Origin: Paenibacillus abyssi
Lineage (GTDB): Bacteria > Bacillota > Bacilli > Paenibacillales > Paenibacillaceae
NCBI RefSeq assembly: GCF_014640295.1
Contig: NZ_BMGR01000021.1
Span: 1-64,000 of the forward strand
Direction: 5' to 3'
Length of the DNA stretch: 64,000 nucleotides
The position numbers and the translations under genes were made by a program. Position 1 is the first letter of the stretch; every line of letters begins with the position of its first letter. The notes beneath the pieces are model-generated. The model was not told the DNA's origin and ran no database searches. It saw nothing but the letters and a program-made list of their open reading frames with translations. Shown in pieces: positions 1 through 8,941 of the stretch.

Positions 1-17
1 GTAGGACGTTGCCAAGC
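1..17 (+). rRNA. rrf: 5S ribosomal RNA, 3' end only
   Basis: The first 17 bases match the conserved 3' terminus of Firmicute 5S rRNA (GTAGGACGTTGCCAAGC). The rest of the gene lies left of the window. A strong intrinsic terminator follows seven bases later, as expected at the end of an rRNA operon, and in B. subtilis an rRNA operon also precedes csfB. The call rests on this short match plus the gene order. Confidence 0.8.
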
Positions 18-23
18 ACGATG

Positions 24-54
24 AACCCACTGAGTTTTCTCAGTGGGTTTTTTG
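24..54 (+). terminator. Intrinsic terminator of the rRNA operon
   Basis: An 11-bp perfect stem AACCCACTGAG / CTCAGTGGGTT with a TTTT loop is followed by a run of T. It sits directly after the 5S end. Confidence 0.9.
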
Positions 55-150
55 TTGTTTTAAACCAATAATACGACCCATAATGGCCGTTTTATCGACA
101 TAAATTACAGTACTGGAGTTGGGCTAAGTTTCATGCGCTTATCAGCGATA

Positions 151-681
151 TTAGCGATGGTAGAATAATACCTCTTGTTCATCAAGTCGTAAAACTCCGT
201 CACGTCGTGCCTTGCGCAGTTGTCTGAGAAGGATGAGACGAGGAGCTAGCAGCCAAGCATGCCAGCTGATCATGCTGATCATTAGCGATTCGGATGCCCA
301 GGGGTAGATAACTGCGACTGCACAAAGTCCAAGCCATAACAGATGACGATGCAGCTTACGGAATAGTTGATGCTCAACCAATTGAACCGGCAAGTAGCCG
401 CTCCATGGCAGTTTAAACCGCCAACCCCATCGCCTGTCCTCCGGTTCGTCAACTCGTAACATCGTAAGGCGAAGAATCGCCCAATGGATCACGATAATCA
501 TAACCAGGCCCAATATCCATGTCAGCAGCCCGTCATTGTTATAAAAAATGTATTGAAAAGCTGCAAATAATAATGCAATCACTGCGTAACTCACCAGCAT
601 TTCCGTTCTTATCCGCAGCTTTCGGATTAATTGGTAGTGGTAGATCGTGGATTCTTTATTTAGCTTTATCTCACGCTGCAT
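151..681 (-). CDS. Hypothetical membrane protein, 176 aa
   Basis: I do not recognise this protein. The N-terminus is basic (about residues 1-28). Two hydrophobic segments follow at roughly 29-47 and 53-71, and another around 113-133. Between them lies a charged, Trp- and Arg-rich stretch, so it looks like an integral membrane protein with three or so spans. The start is supported by a GGAGGA ribosome binding site 7-8 bases upstream on the minus strand. It is transcribed against the rRNA operon and away from csfB. No homologue occupies this place in B. subtilis as far as I recall, so it is probably lineage-specific. Confidence 0.75.
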   Translation of the reverse strand: MQREIKLNKESTIYHYQLIRKLRIRTEMLVSYAVIALLFAAFQYIFYNNDGLLTWILGLVMIIVIHWAILRLTMLRVDEPEDRRWGWRFKLPWSGYLPVQLVEHQLFRKLHRHLLWLGLCAVAVIYPWASESLMISMISWHAWLLAPRLILLRQLRKARRDGVLRLDEQEVLFYHR

Positions 682-847
682 GCTGTTCCTCCGTTGTAAG
701 GAAATAAATTGTATATCAATCTAAATATCGGAAGGAAGACAGTAGAACTTTACGGTAATTTTTTTCTGGATAATCATCTTGTTTTCATCACGAATTCAAT
801 ATCTTGCGCATAGGATATAAAAATATTTGAAATCGGCTATGAAACAA

Positions 848-877
848 GTATATCTCGCTAGTAAATGTGGCATAATG
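848..877 (+). promoter_or_regulatory. Sigma-F-like promoter for csfB
   Basis: GTATA at 848-852, a 16-base spacer, then GGCATAATG at 869-877 resembles the sigma-F pattern (GTATA, about 15-16 bases, GGnnAnAAT). The csfB start lies 40 bases downstream. csfB of B. subtilis is a sigma-F gene, so position and family agree. Read by eye only. Confidence 0.55.
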
Positions 878-916
878 GTAGGTATAGAAGATTTCCGTAA
901 AAAGGTGGGATGCATA

Positions 917-1102
917 ATGATTGAAGCACACCGTCATACCTGTATTATATGTGGTATTGAGAAAGTTGAAGGCATCCATATCGTGTCGGAGTTTATTTGT
1001 GAGAGCTGCGAGAACGAGATGATTCAAACCGATGTGAAGGATGCAAAGTATCCTTTTTTCATTCATCAATTAAAGCAAATTTGGGTTCAAAAAAATGCAT
1101 AA
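917..1102 (+). CDS. csfB: Anti-sigma-G factor Gin (CsfB)
   Basis: Small zinc-ribbon protein (61 aa) of the Gin/CsfB family, which binds sigma-G in the forespore and sigma-E in the mother cell to prevent mistimed activity. The sequence shows the two zinc knuckles CIICG (about residues 9-13) and CESC (about 28-31), followed by an acidic then hydrophobic tail, as in the family. The open frame extends further upstream, but ATG at 917 is preferred because AAAGGTGGG stands 7 bases before it. Its location directly after an rRNA operon matches B. subtilis. It has its own sigma-F-like promoter and terminator, so it is probably monocistronic. Confidence 0.9.
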   Translation: MIEAHRHTCIICGIEKVEGIHIVSEFICESCENEMIQTDVKDAKYPFFIHQLKQIWVQKNA

Positions 1103-1103
1103 T

Positions 1104-1145
1104 AAGAGCCGCCTCTAATAAACTGGGGAACAGGCTCTTTTTTTT
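1104..1145 (+). terminator. Intrinsic terminator after csfB
   Basis: Stem AAGAGCC (1104-1110) / GGCTCTT (1133-1139) with a 22-base loop, then eight T. Confidence 0.75.
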
Positions 1146-1198
1146 GTATTGTACTCCGCTACAATAGATACATACAGATAAAGAGAGGATTTTCTGTC

Positions 1199-2677
1199 AT
1201 GTCCATTTTCCATGCACCATTATATGAGGCGCTAAAGCGGCACATTGCTTTGTCGCCGCGAAGCTTCCATGTCCCTGGCCATCAATATGGACGAGCTTTG
1301 CATAACAAAGCTCCGGATACAATATATCGTGATTATGAAGCATTGCTGAAGTTAGATGTAACCGAGCTATCGGGTACCGATGACCTACATCATCCGGAAG
1401 GCGTTATTCAGGAAGCGCAGCAGTTAGCAGCACGAACCTTTGGAGCTGAGGAGACCTTCTTCCTGGTAGGAGGCAGTACCGCGGGAAACCTTGCATTAAT
1501 ACTGGCCCATTGTGCGCCCGGAGACATACTGATCGTTCAACGTAACGTGCACAAATCCATCTTGAATGGACTCCAGCTTGCCGGTGCTCAGGCTGTTTTC
1601 ATTACGCCCTCTGTAGAACCGGATACCGGTCTGCCGACCGTGCCTTCAATTCAGCAGATTGAAGAGGCCCTAAGGCGTTATCCAAATGCAAAAGCTGTCA
1701 TGCTTACCAATCCTAATTATTATGGCATGGGTGTGGAGCTTCATCGTTACGTGGAATTGATCCACCGTTATGGCAAGCCCGTCTTTGTGGATGAAGCGCA
1801 TGGCGCGCATTACGGGATCCATCCGGATCTCCCGGGCAGCGCATTGAACGCTGGTGCAGATGGTGTGGTCCAATCGACACATAAGACACTTTCCGCGATG
1901 ACGATGGGAGCGATGTTACATGTCCAAGGTAGCAGAATCGACCGCTTTGCCATTCGCCGCACACTAGCGATGATACAAAGCTCAAGCCCTTCTTATCCGA
2001 TTATGGCATCGCTTGATCTTGCCCGGGCAATTGTACACCAAGAAGGCGCAGGCCTGTTCGAGCAAGCCATTCGCATGGCAAACCTGTTCAGGCAGCAAAT
2101 GCAAGAGCGACTGCCAATTTTCCTTGTCATGGGGACTGAGGCAAGACAGCCTTATTATGATTATATGGATCCTCTACGAATCGTCATTTCGGACAGTACG
2201 GGAGCGCTAAGCGGCTATGAATTGCAGAAACAGCTTGAGGCATATGGATGTTGGGCTGAAATGGCGGATCCGCGGCATGTTGTACTTTTATTTGGCATAT
2301 CGACGTCCCTTGAAGATATGGAAGCACTAATTCATGCGTGCGAAGTAATTGCAGCAACGATCAGCATGAATGCTGATCGGCAGCATAGCTTTCAATTTTT
2401 GCTGGATTCAGGGGTTTCGGAGCCGGTATCCTTCTCCAGAACACTTAGTGATGTGGATGACGTTGAGACCATTCCATTATCGGAGTCGGCACAAAGAATT
2501 GCTGCGGAGATGATCATTCCGTATCCTCCCGGCATACCTATATTATATCCGGGAGAACGAATTCATCCGCTCACGGTTACCACGCTTCAACAGTTAGCCC
2601 GTCATGGCGCCAAATGCCAGGGTGCTTCCGATCCGACGCTTACAGCAATTCGAGTTTACAGGGGAGCAAAAGCATAA
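1199..2677 (+). CDS. yaaO: Orn/Lys/Arg decarboxylase family PLP enzyme (YaaO-like)
   Basis: Fold-type I pyridoxal-phosphate enzyme of 492 aa, in the group I Orn/Lys/Arg decarboxylase family that makes cadaverine, agmatine or putrescine; the substrate cannot be read from sequence. The N-terminus has the family HxPGH signature (residues 24-28, HVPGH). The cofactor region reads DEAHGAHYG near residue 200, followed by STHKTLSAMT, whose lysine would form the Schiff base. The C-terminal small domain (about 390-492) ends in PPGIPILYPGE, typical of the family. The ATG is preceded by AGAGAGGA. Located between csfB and tmk exactly like B. subtilis yaaO, with about 95 bases to tmk. Confidence 0.88.
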   Translation: MSIFHAPLYEALKRHIALSPRSFHVPGHQYGRALHNKAPDTIYRDYEALLKLDVTELSGTDDLHHPEGVIQEAQQLAARTFGAEETFFLVGGSTAGNLALILAHCAPGDILIVQRNVHKSILNGLQLAGAQAVFITPSVEPDTGLPTVPSIQQIEEALRRYPNAKAVMLTNPNYYGMGVELHRYVELIHRYGKPVFVDEAHGAHYGIHPDLPGSALNAGADGVVQSTHKTLSAMTMGAMLHVQGSRIDRFAIRRTLAMIQSSSPSYPIMASLDLARAIVHQEGAGLFEQAIRMANLFRQQMQERLPIFLVMGTEARQPYYDYMDPLRIVISDSTGALSGYELQKQLEAYGCWAEMADPRHVVLLFGISTSLEDMEALIHACEVIAATISMNADRQHSFQFLLDSGVSEPVSFSRTLSDVDDVETIPLSESAQRIAAEMIIPYPPGIPILYPGERIHPLTVTTLQQLARHGAKCQGASDPTLTAIRVYRGAKA

Positions 2678-2772
2678 AGCAGGAAGAAGATAATGGTTTA
2701 TGTTTATGGGGTGCTTTGTTAGAATAATAAGATAAGACAGGTTTATTCTAAACGATATGAGGAGCACATCCA

Positions 2773-3429
2773 TTGAAAACAGGACGGTTCATTACGATTG
2801 AAGGCGGCGAAGGAGCCGGCAAGACAACATTAATAGATGGTTTGGCGAAGCGGATATCAAAGCTTGGAAGATCTGTATTGATCACTCGGGAGCCTGGAGG
2901 CATTCCGATTGCAGAAGACATTCGCGGTGTCATCCTCGACGCGGGAAATACCAATATGGATGCACGGACAGAGGCGCTGTTATATGCGGCGGCGAGAAGG
3001 CAGCATTTGGTGGAGAAAGTAATTCCTGCTTTGAACAAAGGCGAGATCGTTATTTGTGACCGATTCATTGACAGCAGCCTTGCTTATCAAGGCTATGCAC
3101 GGGGAATTGGCATGGATGCGATATGGGAAATCAACCGTTTTGCAGTAGAAGAGACGATGCCTGATCTGACCCTGTGGATGGATGTAAGGCCGGAGACAGG
3201 ATTAGCCCGTATTAATAAAGCATCCAGCAGGGAGATTAACCGTCTGGATCTTGAAGGATTGGTCTTTCACCAAAAGGTACAGGACGGTTATCGGATCCTG
3301 CAGCAGCGCTATCCGGAGCGAATTATCAGGATCGATGCCGAACAGCCTTCAGAGCTTGTTCTAGAACAGGTATTTATGGAGTTGGACCAACGATTTAAAG
3401 GGTTTTTCGCGACGGATGTCAAATTATAA
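2773..3429 (+). CDS. tmk: Thymidylate kinase
   Basis: Phosphorylates dTMP to dTDP for DNA synthesis. The 218-aa length is standard. The P-loop GGEGAGKTT lies at residues 11-19, the dTMP-binding REPGG around 39-43, and the DRF motif around 96-98. The start codon is TTG, fixed by an ATGAGGAGCA ribosome binding site and the usual family N-terminus (GRFITIEGGEG). It opens a tight run tmk-darA-yaaR-holB-ricT-yabA, the order seen in B. subtilis. Confidence 0.97.
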   Translation: MKTGRFITIEGGEGAGKTTLIDGLAKRISKLGRSVLITREPGGIPIAEDIRGVILDAGNTNMDARTEALLYAAARRQHLVEKVIPALNKGEIVICDRFIDSSLAYQGYARGIGMDAIWEINRFAVEETMPDLTLWMDVRPETGLARINKASSREINRLDLEGLVFHQKVQDGYRILQQRYPERIIRIDAEQPSELVLEQVFMELDQRFKGFFATDVKL

Positions 3430-3452
3430 TAGAACAATAAAGATCGTTTTAA

Positions 3453-3800
<348 letters not shown>

Positions 3801-3816
3801 TTGGGTGTGACGTAGA

Positions 3817-4260
3817 ATGAAGATCAATCCCGGATGGCGGCCGACGGGTCAAGATATATCCCGTACAGATGTGGGAACAAGACCTGTTCAAACGAAAAAC
3901 TTTTCCGATATCATGGGACAGCAGGACCAAGAGCGGACGAAGGAAGAGCTGCAAAAGAAGCTGCAGGATATTCATCTTCAAGGCGAACGTCTAGCTAAAT
4001 CCATGACTGTAAGGGAATTAAAATTATACCGCCAGATGGTCAAACAATTCCTGGAGGATACCGTACGGCGCGGTATCGGCCTTAAGGAGACAAAGGGTTG
4101 GGATCGGCGCGGCCGCACGAAACGATATAAGCTGTTGGAAGAAGTCGATGCAGCGCTGATTTTGTTGGGAGAGGAGCTGCTGGATACGGAGCAAGGGCGC
4201 ATCGACCTGTTGAACCGGGTCGGTGAAATCCGCGGCATACTCATCAATCTATCTTTTTAG
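3817..4260 (+). CDS. yaaR: YaaR family protein (DUF327)
   Basis: 147-aa protein of the YaaR/DUF327 family, whose function is unknown. It is charged and mostly helical in character, with family features such as VRELKLYRQMVKQFLEDT around residue 66 and the WDRRGRTKRYKLLEEVD stretch. It starts at ATG 16 bases after darA stops, preceded by GGGTGTGA, a weak ribosome binding site. Position between darA and holB matches B. subtilis and is the main support for the name. Confidence 0.9.
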   Translation: MKINPGWRPTGQDISRTDVGTRPVQTKNFSDIMGQQDQERTKEELQKKLQDIHLQGERLAKSMTVRELKLYRQMVKQFLEDTVRRGIGLKETKGWDRRGRTKRYKLLEEVDAALILLGEELLDTEQGRIDLLNRVGEIRGILINLSF

Positions 4261-4323
4261 AAATCCAGGAAAGGCCCCTGTGTGAGAAGGCCAGGGACGG
4301 CGGAGGCGAAAGGAACGAATACG

Positions 4324-5301
4324 ATGACTTTTCAAACGATCGCCGGACAAGAGAAGGCAAAGCGGATTCTGCAGCACGCGCTGCAGCGGAATAATGTATC
4401 TCATGCCTACTTATTCAACGGGCCCCCAGGTACGGGAAGAATGGCAGCTGCGCGTGCTTTTGCCAAAGCGCTGTTCTGTGAAGCACAAGGAGATGATGCT
4501 TGCGGAAGCTGTTTATCCTGCCGAAAATTCGAACATGGCAATCAACCCGATTTGCTCCATGTCGTGCCTGATGGGGCAACGATCAAAATTGACCAAATTC
4601 GTGAGTTACAGCGGGAGCTCGCTTATCGCAATAGCAGTGCAACTCGTAAGGTATACATTATGGAGCATGCGGAGAAAATGACGGTCCAGGCGGCGAACAG
4701 CTTATTGAAATTTTTAGAGGAGCCTTTATCACCGCTCGTTGCGATCTTAATTACAGATAATGGACAAGCGGTACTGCCGACCATACGTTCCCGGTCGCAG
4801 TGGGTTCCCTTCTTGCCGATGGCTCCTGCGCAGATGTTGGATGCGCTCATAACAGACGGACAACCCCCTCTGCTTGCCCGTGTAGCAGTCCATTTAGCAT
4901 CCGGTTTTGATGCCTGCAAAGAAATCATCCAACAAGAGGGGTTTGCAGAAACAAGAAACGTAGTGATACAATTAGGGAAGGAGAGTCTGACCCGATTCAC
5001 CGCGGCTATGATTACCTCCCAACAGAAAGTGTTTAAGACCGGATTAGCGGAACGTTCAGAATTAGTGATGGACATGCTGATGTTATGGTACAAAGACATG
5101 ATTCATTTTCAGGCCGGTAGGCAAGAAAGCATGGTTTTTATAGATCAAGTAGATTGGATTGGTAAACATGCATTCACTCGTACACCCGAAGGGTGGGTGA
5201 ACTGCATGGAGCATACGCTTGCGGCTGGCAAACGGATACGCGCCCATGTGGCGCCCCAGCTGGCATTTGAGCAATTTTTGGTGAAACTACAGGAGGGCTA
5301 A
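4324..5301 (+). CDS. holB: DNA polymerase III subunit delta'
   Basis: Clamp-loader delta' subunit, 325 aa, part of the replisome complex that loads the beta clamp. An AAA+ domain is visible: GPPGTGR around residues 33-39, where the lysine of the Walker A motif is replaced by Arg, as usual for the non-hydrolysing delta'. The zinc module has cysteines at about 52, 60, 63 and 66. SxxAANSLLKFLEEP-type residues follow in the middle. An in-frame ATG exists at 4282, but 4324 has the ribosome binding site (AAAGGAAC) and the family N-terminus TFQTIAGQEKAK. The ricT ribosome binding site lies inside its last codons, indicating translational coupling. Confidence 0.95.
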   Translation: MTFQTIAGQEKAKRILQHALQRNNVSHAYLFNGPPGTGRMAAARAFAKALFCEAQGDDACGSCLSCRKFEHGNQPDLLHVVPDGATIKIDQIRELQRELAYRNSSATRKVYIMEHAEKMTVQAANSLLKFLEEPLSPLVAILITDNGQAVLPTIRSRSQWVPFLPMAPAQMLDALITDGQPPLLARVAVHLASGFDACKEIIQQEGFAETRNVVIQLGKESLTRFTAAMITSQQKVFKTGLAERSELVMDMLMLWYKDMIHFQAGRQESMVFIDQVDWIGKHAFTRTPEGWVNCMEHTLAAGKRIRAHVAPQLAFEQFLVKLQEG

Positions 5302-5305
5302 ACCT

Positions 5306-6109
5306 TTGTATAATGTGGTTGGTGTTCGCTTTAAGAAGGCGGGCAAGATATATTACTTTGATCCGGTCGAGCACCCTATTGCCACAGATCATCACGTTAT
5401 CGTAGAGACAGCAAGGGGAATCGAATACGGTAAAGTAGTGGTGGGACAGAAGCAAGTCGGTGAGTCAGATGTCGTTCTCCCGCTTAAGAAAGTCATTCGC
5501 ATTGCAGGTGATGCCGATGCAAGAATTGTCGAGGAGAACAAAACGGCGGCCAAGAACGCATTTGCTACCTGCATGGAAAAAATCCGGGATCATCAGTTGA
5601 AGATGAAGCTGGTAGATGTGGAGTTTACTTTTGACCGGAACAAGATTATCTTTTATTTTACGGCCGAAGGCCGTGTCGACTTTCGCGAGCTGGTAAAGGA
5701 TTTGGCCAGTGTATTCCGTACCCGGATTGAACTGCGTCAGATCGGTGTTCGCGATGAGGCGAAGATGCTTGGCGGAATCGGGCCTTGCGGACGCGTATTA
5801 TGCTGTTCATCCTGGCTGGGTGACTTTGAGCCGGTGTCCATCAAGATGGCGAAGGATCAGAATTTGTCTTTGAATCCGACGAAAATTTCCGGACTTTGCG
5901 GTCGATTGATGTGCTGCTTGAAGTATGAGCATGACAATTACGAAAGCATTCGGGAAGAGATGCCTGCGATCGGCAAGATTGTCGTCACATCGTTTGGCGA
6001 AGGGAAGGTCACAGGAATCAATGCATCTTCTAGATCTGTGTATGTTCAGCTTTTCGAAACAGGAGGCAAGCCCAAAGAGCTGCCTTTTGATGATGTTGTT
6101 GTTAAATAG
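5306..6109 (+). CDS. ricT: RicT (YaaT), PSP1-domain iron-sulfur protein
   Basis: PSP1 C-terminal-domain protein of 267 aa. In B. subtilis RicT (YaaT) works with RicA and RicF in a complex carrying [4Fe-4S] clusters that promotes RNase Y mRNA processing and the Spo0A phosphorelay, biofilm and competence. The cysteine motifs are visible: [12 protein letters not shown] around residues 158-169 and [14 protein letters not shown] around 195-208. The start codon is TTG at 5306 with AGGAGG at 5291-5296, inside the end of holB, so the two are translationally coupled. Confidence 0.95.
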   Translation: MYNVVGVRFKKAGKIYYFDPVEHPIATDHHVIVETARGIEYGKVVVGQKQVGESDVVLPLKKVIRIAGDADARIVEENKTAAKNAFATCMEKIRDHQLKMKLVDVEFTFDRNKIIFYFTAEGRVDFRELVKDLASVFRTRIELRQIGVRDEAKMLGGIGPCGRVLCCSSWLGDFEPVSIKMAKDQNLSLNPTKISGLCGRLMCCLKYEHDNYESIREEMPAIGKIVVTSFGEGKVTGINASSRSVYVQLFETGGKPKELPFDDVVVK

Positions 6110-6144
6110 TCGGACGATTTTGCGCTGTACTCTGGGGTGGGAAC

Positions 6145-6525
6145 TTGGAGAAAAACAATTTGTTTAAGCGAATGGATCAATTGGAAAGTCATTTCAGCGG
6201 ACTGCATTCCGAGCTTGGCGACATGAAGTTAAAGATCAAAGAGCTACTGGAGGAAAACAAACGACTCAGTATTGAAAATCAACAGCTCCGAAAAATTTTA
6301 AAAAGAGAATCAGCCGCTGTGCCAGTTGATATTGCTCAGCAAGAAACACAAGAGGATGGAGAAGACCCAATCGTAACGCCGGACCATCCGGCCTCAGCTG
6401 TTGGTGAAGGGTATGACAACCTGGCAAGGCTTTACCATGAGGGATTTCATATCTGTAATGTTTATTATGGTCATTTGCGCACGGAAGGCGACTGTTTATT
6501 TTGTCTGTCTTTTCTTAATAAATAG
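6145..6525 (+). CDS. yabA: Replication initiation control protein YabA
   Basis: Negative regulator of replication initiation that contacts DnaA and the DnaN clamp. The 126 aa fit the family: an N-terminal leucine-rich coiled coil (about residues 1-52, used for tetramerisation), a variable acidic linker, and a C-terminal zinc-binding region with the His and Cys residues [20 protein letters not shown]. The start is TTG at 6145, downstream of GGGGTGGG. A strong terminator follows the stop, closing the tmk-to-yabA transcription unit. Confidence 0.93.
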   Translation: MEKNNLFKRMDQLESHFSGLHSELGDMKLKIKELLEENKRLSIENQQLRKILKRESAAVPVDIAQQETQEDGEDPIVTPDHPASAVGEGYDNLARLYHEGFHICNVYYGHLRTEGDCLFCLSFLNK

Positions 6526-6540
6526 AATAGAACACGAAGA

Positions 6541-6565
6541 GAAGACCCCGTGCGGGTCTTCTTTT
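6541..6565 (+). terminator. Intrinsic terminator after yabA
   Basis: Perfect 8-bp stem GAAGACCC / GGGTCTTC with a 5-base loop, then TTTT. It separates yabA from yabB. Confidence 0.85.
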
Positions 6566-6643
6566 GGAATCCAATAAAGATTGCGTTTATTATATAGATA
6601 AGAAAGTATGATTGCCTGGATGCGATAAGGAGAATGGAATGAC

Positions 6644-7420
6644 GTGATAGAAGGATTGAAAGCACTTTTGCCGAATGAACGATTGGATGACTTGTTGACG
6701 CATGATTTACGAATTATTCAAAGCCCGGAGGTATTCAGCTTTTCCATGGATGCGGTCCTGCTGGCGAGATTCGCCTCCGTCCCTGTACGAGGGCGTATCC
6801 TTGATTTTTGTACAGGCAACGGGGTCATTCCACTGCTGCTTACAACACGAACAAAGGCCAGGATTGACGGTGTCGAAATTCAACCAAGATTAGCGGATAT
6901 GGCGAGCCGCAGCGTCCGGATCAATAACTTGCAGGAACAGGTATATATAATAGAAGGAGATTTACGAAACTATCATGAGCAGAGGGGGTATGGCGTTTAT
7001 GATTTAGTTACCGTTAATCCTCCTTATATGCCCGCTAATACTGGAGACAGAAATGAAAATGAGCATGTTGCGATTGCGCGTCATGAGATTCACTGTACAC
7101 TGGAGGAGGTCGTAACCGCCTGTTCAAGATTGGTACGGACCGGAGGGCGGGTCGCTATGGTTCACCGGCCATCAAGACTGGTGGATATTATGGAAGCAAT
7201 GCGAAGCGTAAGACTGGAGCCGAAGCGAATACGTATGGTCCATCCGCATGCAGAAGGAGAAGCCAATATGGTGCTGATTGAGGCCATTCGTGACGGTAAA
7301 CCGGACGTCCGCTTACTCCCTCCTCTGATCGTATATAATAGTAGAAAAGAGTACAACGATGAGCTGGTGAACATCTATTATGGTCCGAAACAGGGGAAAG
7401 AAGAGGAAAACACAAAATGA
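6644..7420 (+). CDS. yabB: tRNA1(Val) adenine(37)-N6-methyltransferase-like (YabB/TrmN6)
   Basis: 258-aa class I SAM-dependent methyltransferase. Motif I is DFCTGNGVIPLLL (about residues 54-66) and motif IV is VNPPYMP (about 124-130); NPPY is typical of enzymes that methylate the exocyclic N6 of adenine. Orthologues near rsmI are annotated as TrmN6/YfiC-like tRNA methyltransferases, so the tRNA substrate is inferred. GTG start with AAGGAG ten or so bases upstream. It overlaps the rsmI start by four bases (ATGA). In B. subtilis a small GIY-YIG gene (yazA) lies between them; it is absent here. Confidence 0.9.
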   Translation: MIEGLKALLPNERLDDLLTHDLRIIQSPEVFSFSMDAVLLARFASVPVRGRILDFCTGNGVIPLLLTTRTKARIDGVEIQPRLADMASRSVRINNLQEQVYIIEGDLRNYHEQRGYGVYDLVTVNPPYMPANTGDRNENEHVAIARHEIHCTLEEVVTACSRLVRTGGRVAMVHRPSRLVDIMEAMRSVRLEPKRIRMVHPHAEGEANMVLIEAIRDGKPDVRLLPPLIVYNSRKEYNDELVNIYYGPKQGKEEENTK

Positions 7421-8346
7421 ATGTCCAAAAAAGCTTCATAAGTCATAACAACGCAAATGAAAACAGCGAAACTGCAGGGACACTTTTCTTGGTCGGTACA
7501 CCAATCGGCAATTTGGAGGATATGACCTATCGTGCGATCCGCACATTGCGGGAGGCGGATCTCATCGCAGCAGAGGATACGCGGCAGACTCGGAAGCTGC
7601 TTACCCATTTTGAAATTTCGACACGCTTGGTTAGCTATCACGAACATAACAAGCAAGCAAGCGGCAGTGAGCTCATCCGCCTATTAGAGGAAGGCCAGCA
7701 GATCGCGCTTGTCAGCGATGCCGGGCTGCCGGCAATTTCCGATCCGGGAGCAGATTTGGTTCGCGCTGCGGTGGAGCGGGATATTAATGTTGTTCCTATT
7801 CCTGGCGCCAATGCTGCGTTATCGGCGCTGATTGTATCTGGACTATCAACCGAGCGGTTTTTCTTCGCCGGGTTTCCGCCAAGAGACAAGAAGTCGCTAA
7901 ATGATTGGCTGGATCAAATGAACAATCAAGAAGGAACCATACTATGTTATGAATCCCCGCATCGGATTCAAAAAACATTAAGTGCTATTCTGCAGGCATG
8001 GGGGAACCGCAGAATCGTGATGGCGCGCGAGCTGACCAAACGTCATGAAGAAATTGCCCGGGGAACAGTCGAAGAATGCATAGCATGGTTAGAGAAGCAG
8101 CCTCCGCTTGGTGAATATTGTTTGCTTATTGAAGGGATTGATGCAGTGGAATCCGGCGTATATGGTGAGTCGGGTGCTGGACGTCATTCCGATGCCGCCT
8201 GGTGGTCGAATTTGGAGCTTGAAGCCCATGTGAATCACTATGAGTCGATAACGGGCAATCGTAAAGAAGCGATGAAGCGGGCGGCTTCAGACCGGGGAAT
8301 GTCCAAACGCGATGTGTACAACATTATAATGAAGAAAGACGATTAG
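7417..8346 (+). CDS. rsmI: 16S rRNA (cytidine(1402)-2'-O)-methyltransferase
   Basis: 2'-O-methylates C1402 in the 30S decoding centre. The 309-aa protein has the tetrapyrrole-methylase fold: LFLVGTPIGNLEDMTYRA (about 23-40), AEDTRQTRKLL (about 51-61), SDAGLPAISDPG (about 94-105) and the IPGANAALSAL loop (about 129-139). A C-terminal extension follows. Translationally coupled to yabB through a 4-base overlap. A short sequence, AAGAAAGACGATTA, occurs twice around its stop codon, a small local duplication. Confidence 0.95.
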   Translation: MNVQKSFISHNNANENSETAGTLFLVGTPIGNLEDMTYRAIRTLREADLIAAEDTRQTRKLLTHFEISTRLVSYHEHNKQASGSELIRLLEEGQQIALVSDAGLPAISDPGADLVRAAVERDINVVPIPGANAALSALIVSGLSTERFFFAGFPPRDKKSLNDWLDQMNNQEGTILCYESPHRIQKTLSAILQAWGNRRIVMARELTKRHEEIARGTVEECIAWLEKQPPLGEYCLLIEGIDAVESGVYGESGAGRHSDAAWWSNLELEAHVNHYESITGNRKEAMKRAASDRGMSKRDVYNIIMKKDD

Positions 8347-8375
8347 AAGATAATAAAGAAAGACGATTACATCAT

Positions 8376-8415
8376 GAAAAAAAGACCTTCCTGGCCGGGT
8401 TCTAGCGCAGGAAGG
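8376..8415 (-). terminator. Intrinsic terminator of abrB
   Basis: An 8-bp perfect stem CCTTCCTG / CAGGAAGG (8386-8415) is followed, on the minus strand, by a run of seven T (A7 at 8377-8383 on the plus strand). The polarity fits abrB and not rsmI. Confidence 0.85.
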
Positions 8416-8480
8416 CAACAAGGAGTATGAAAAAGGTTAGAATTAACAAATTGATTTTTTCTTATTATAACCTATAAATC

Positions 8481-8735
8481 TTATTTTGTCACAGGTGTAG
8501 GCAATTCTGTTACACATTCATTGCAAACAATTTTACCTTTGAAGTAGGTGACGTTCTCTGCGTTACCGCAGAAGATGCATGCTGGCTCATATTTCTTCAA
8601 CATAATCCGCTCGCCATCAACGTAAATCTCAAGCGCATCCTTTTCACCGATTCCTAAAGTGCGGCGGAGCTCGATTGGAATAACGACACGGCCCAGCTCA
8701 TCTACCTTGCGGACAATTCCTGTGGATTTCATCAT
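8481..8735 (-). CDS. abrB: AbrB-family transition-state regulator with a zinc-ribbon tail
   Basis: Swapped-hairpin AbrB DNA-binding domain (STGIVRKVDELGRVVIPIEL and on, residues 3-50), the type that represses stationary-phase genes during growth. The C-terminus departs from B. subtilis AbrB: it carries CIFC-N14-CNEC (about residues 57-78), a probable zinc ribbon resembling the one in Gin. Length is 84 aa. The start is the Met-Met pair at 8735/8732, with AGAGGGG 11 bases upstream; an earlier in-frame GTG/ATG region adds an unlikely 13 residues. The gene points against its neighbours, has its own promoter and a Spo0A box in the leader, and its own terminator, at the same place as B. subtilis abrB. 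Confidence 0.93.
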   Translation of the reverse strand: MMKSTGIVRKVDELGRVVIPIELRRTLGIGEKDALEIYVDGERIMLKKYEPACIFCGNAENVTYFKGKIVCNECVTELPTPVTK

Positions 8736-8773
8736 ATCTATTGTTTCCCCTCTCAGTATGGTTCTCGTCACCA

Positions 8774-8781
8774 TTCGACAA
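8774..8781 (-). promoter_or_regulatory. Spo0A box in the abrB leader
   Basis: TTGTCGAA on the minus strand is the core of the Spo0A binding site (TGTCGAA). It lies about 17-24 bases downstream of the predicted abrB transcription start. In B. subtilis Spo0A represses abrB from boxes in the same place, just downstream of the start. Confidence 0.7.
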
Positions 8782-8803
8782 TTTTCATCGTTTTCTGTAA
8801 TCT

Positions 8804-8832
8804 ATAATACCAACCATTCCCATAATAGTCAA
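8804..8832 (-). promoter_or_regulatory. Sigma-A promoter of abrB
   Basis: On the minus strand TTGACT (8832-8827), a 17-base spacer, then TATTAT (8809-8804). The predicted start is near 8797, giving a leader of about 60 nt. Confidence 0.75.
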
Positions 8833-8941
8833 CCTAAATTTTGATTGAAAAATGTGTAAAATTCGCTATTTTTACTATAAAAACAGGCTAAAACAGCTTT
8901 ATATAAGTCTATTTTGTGTACTTTTAGTTGGAATTAGTTAA

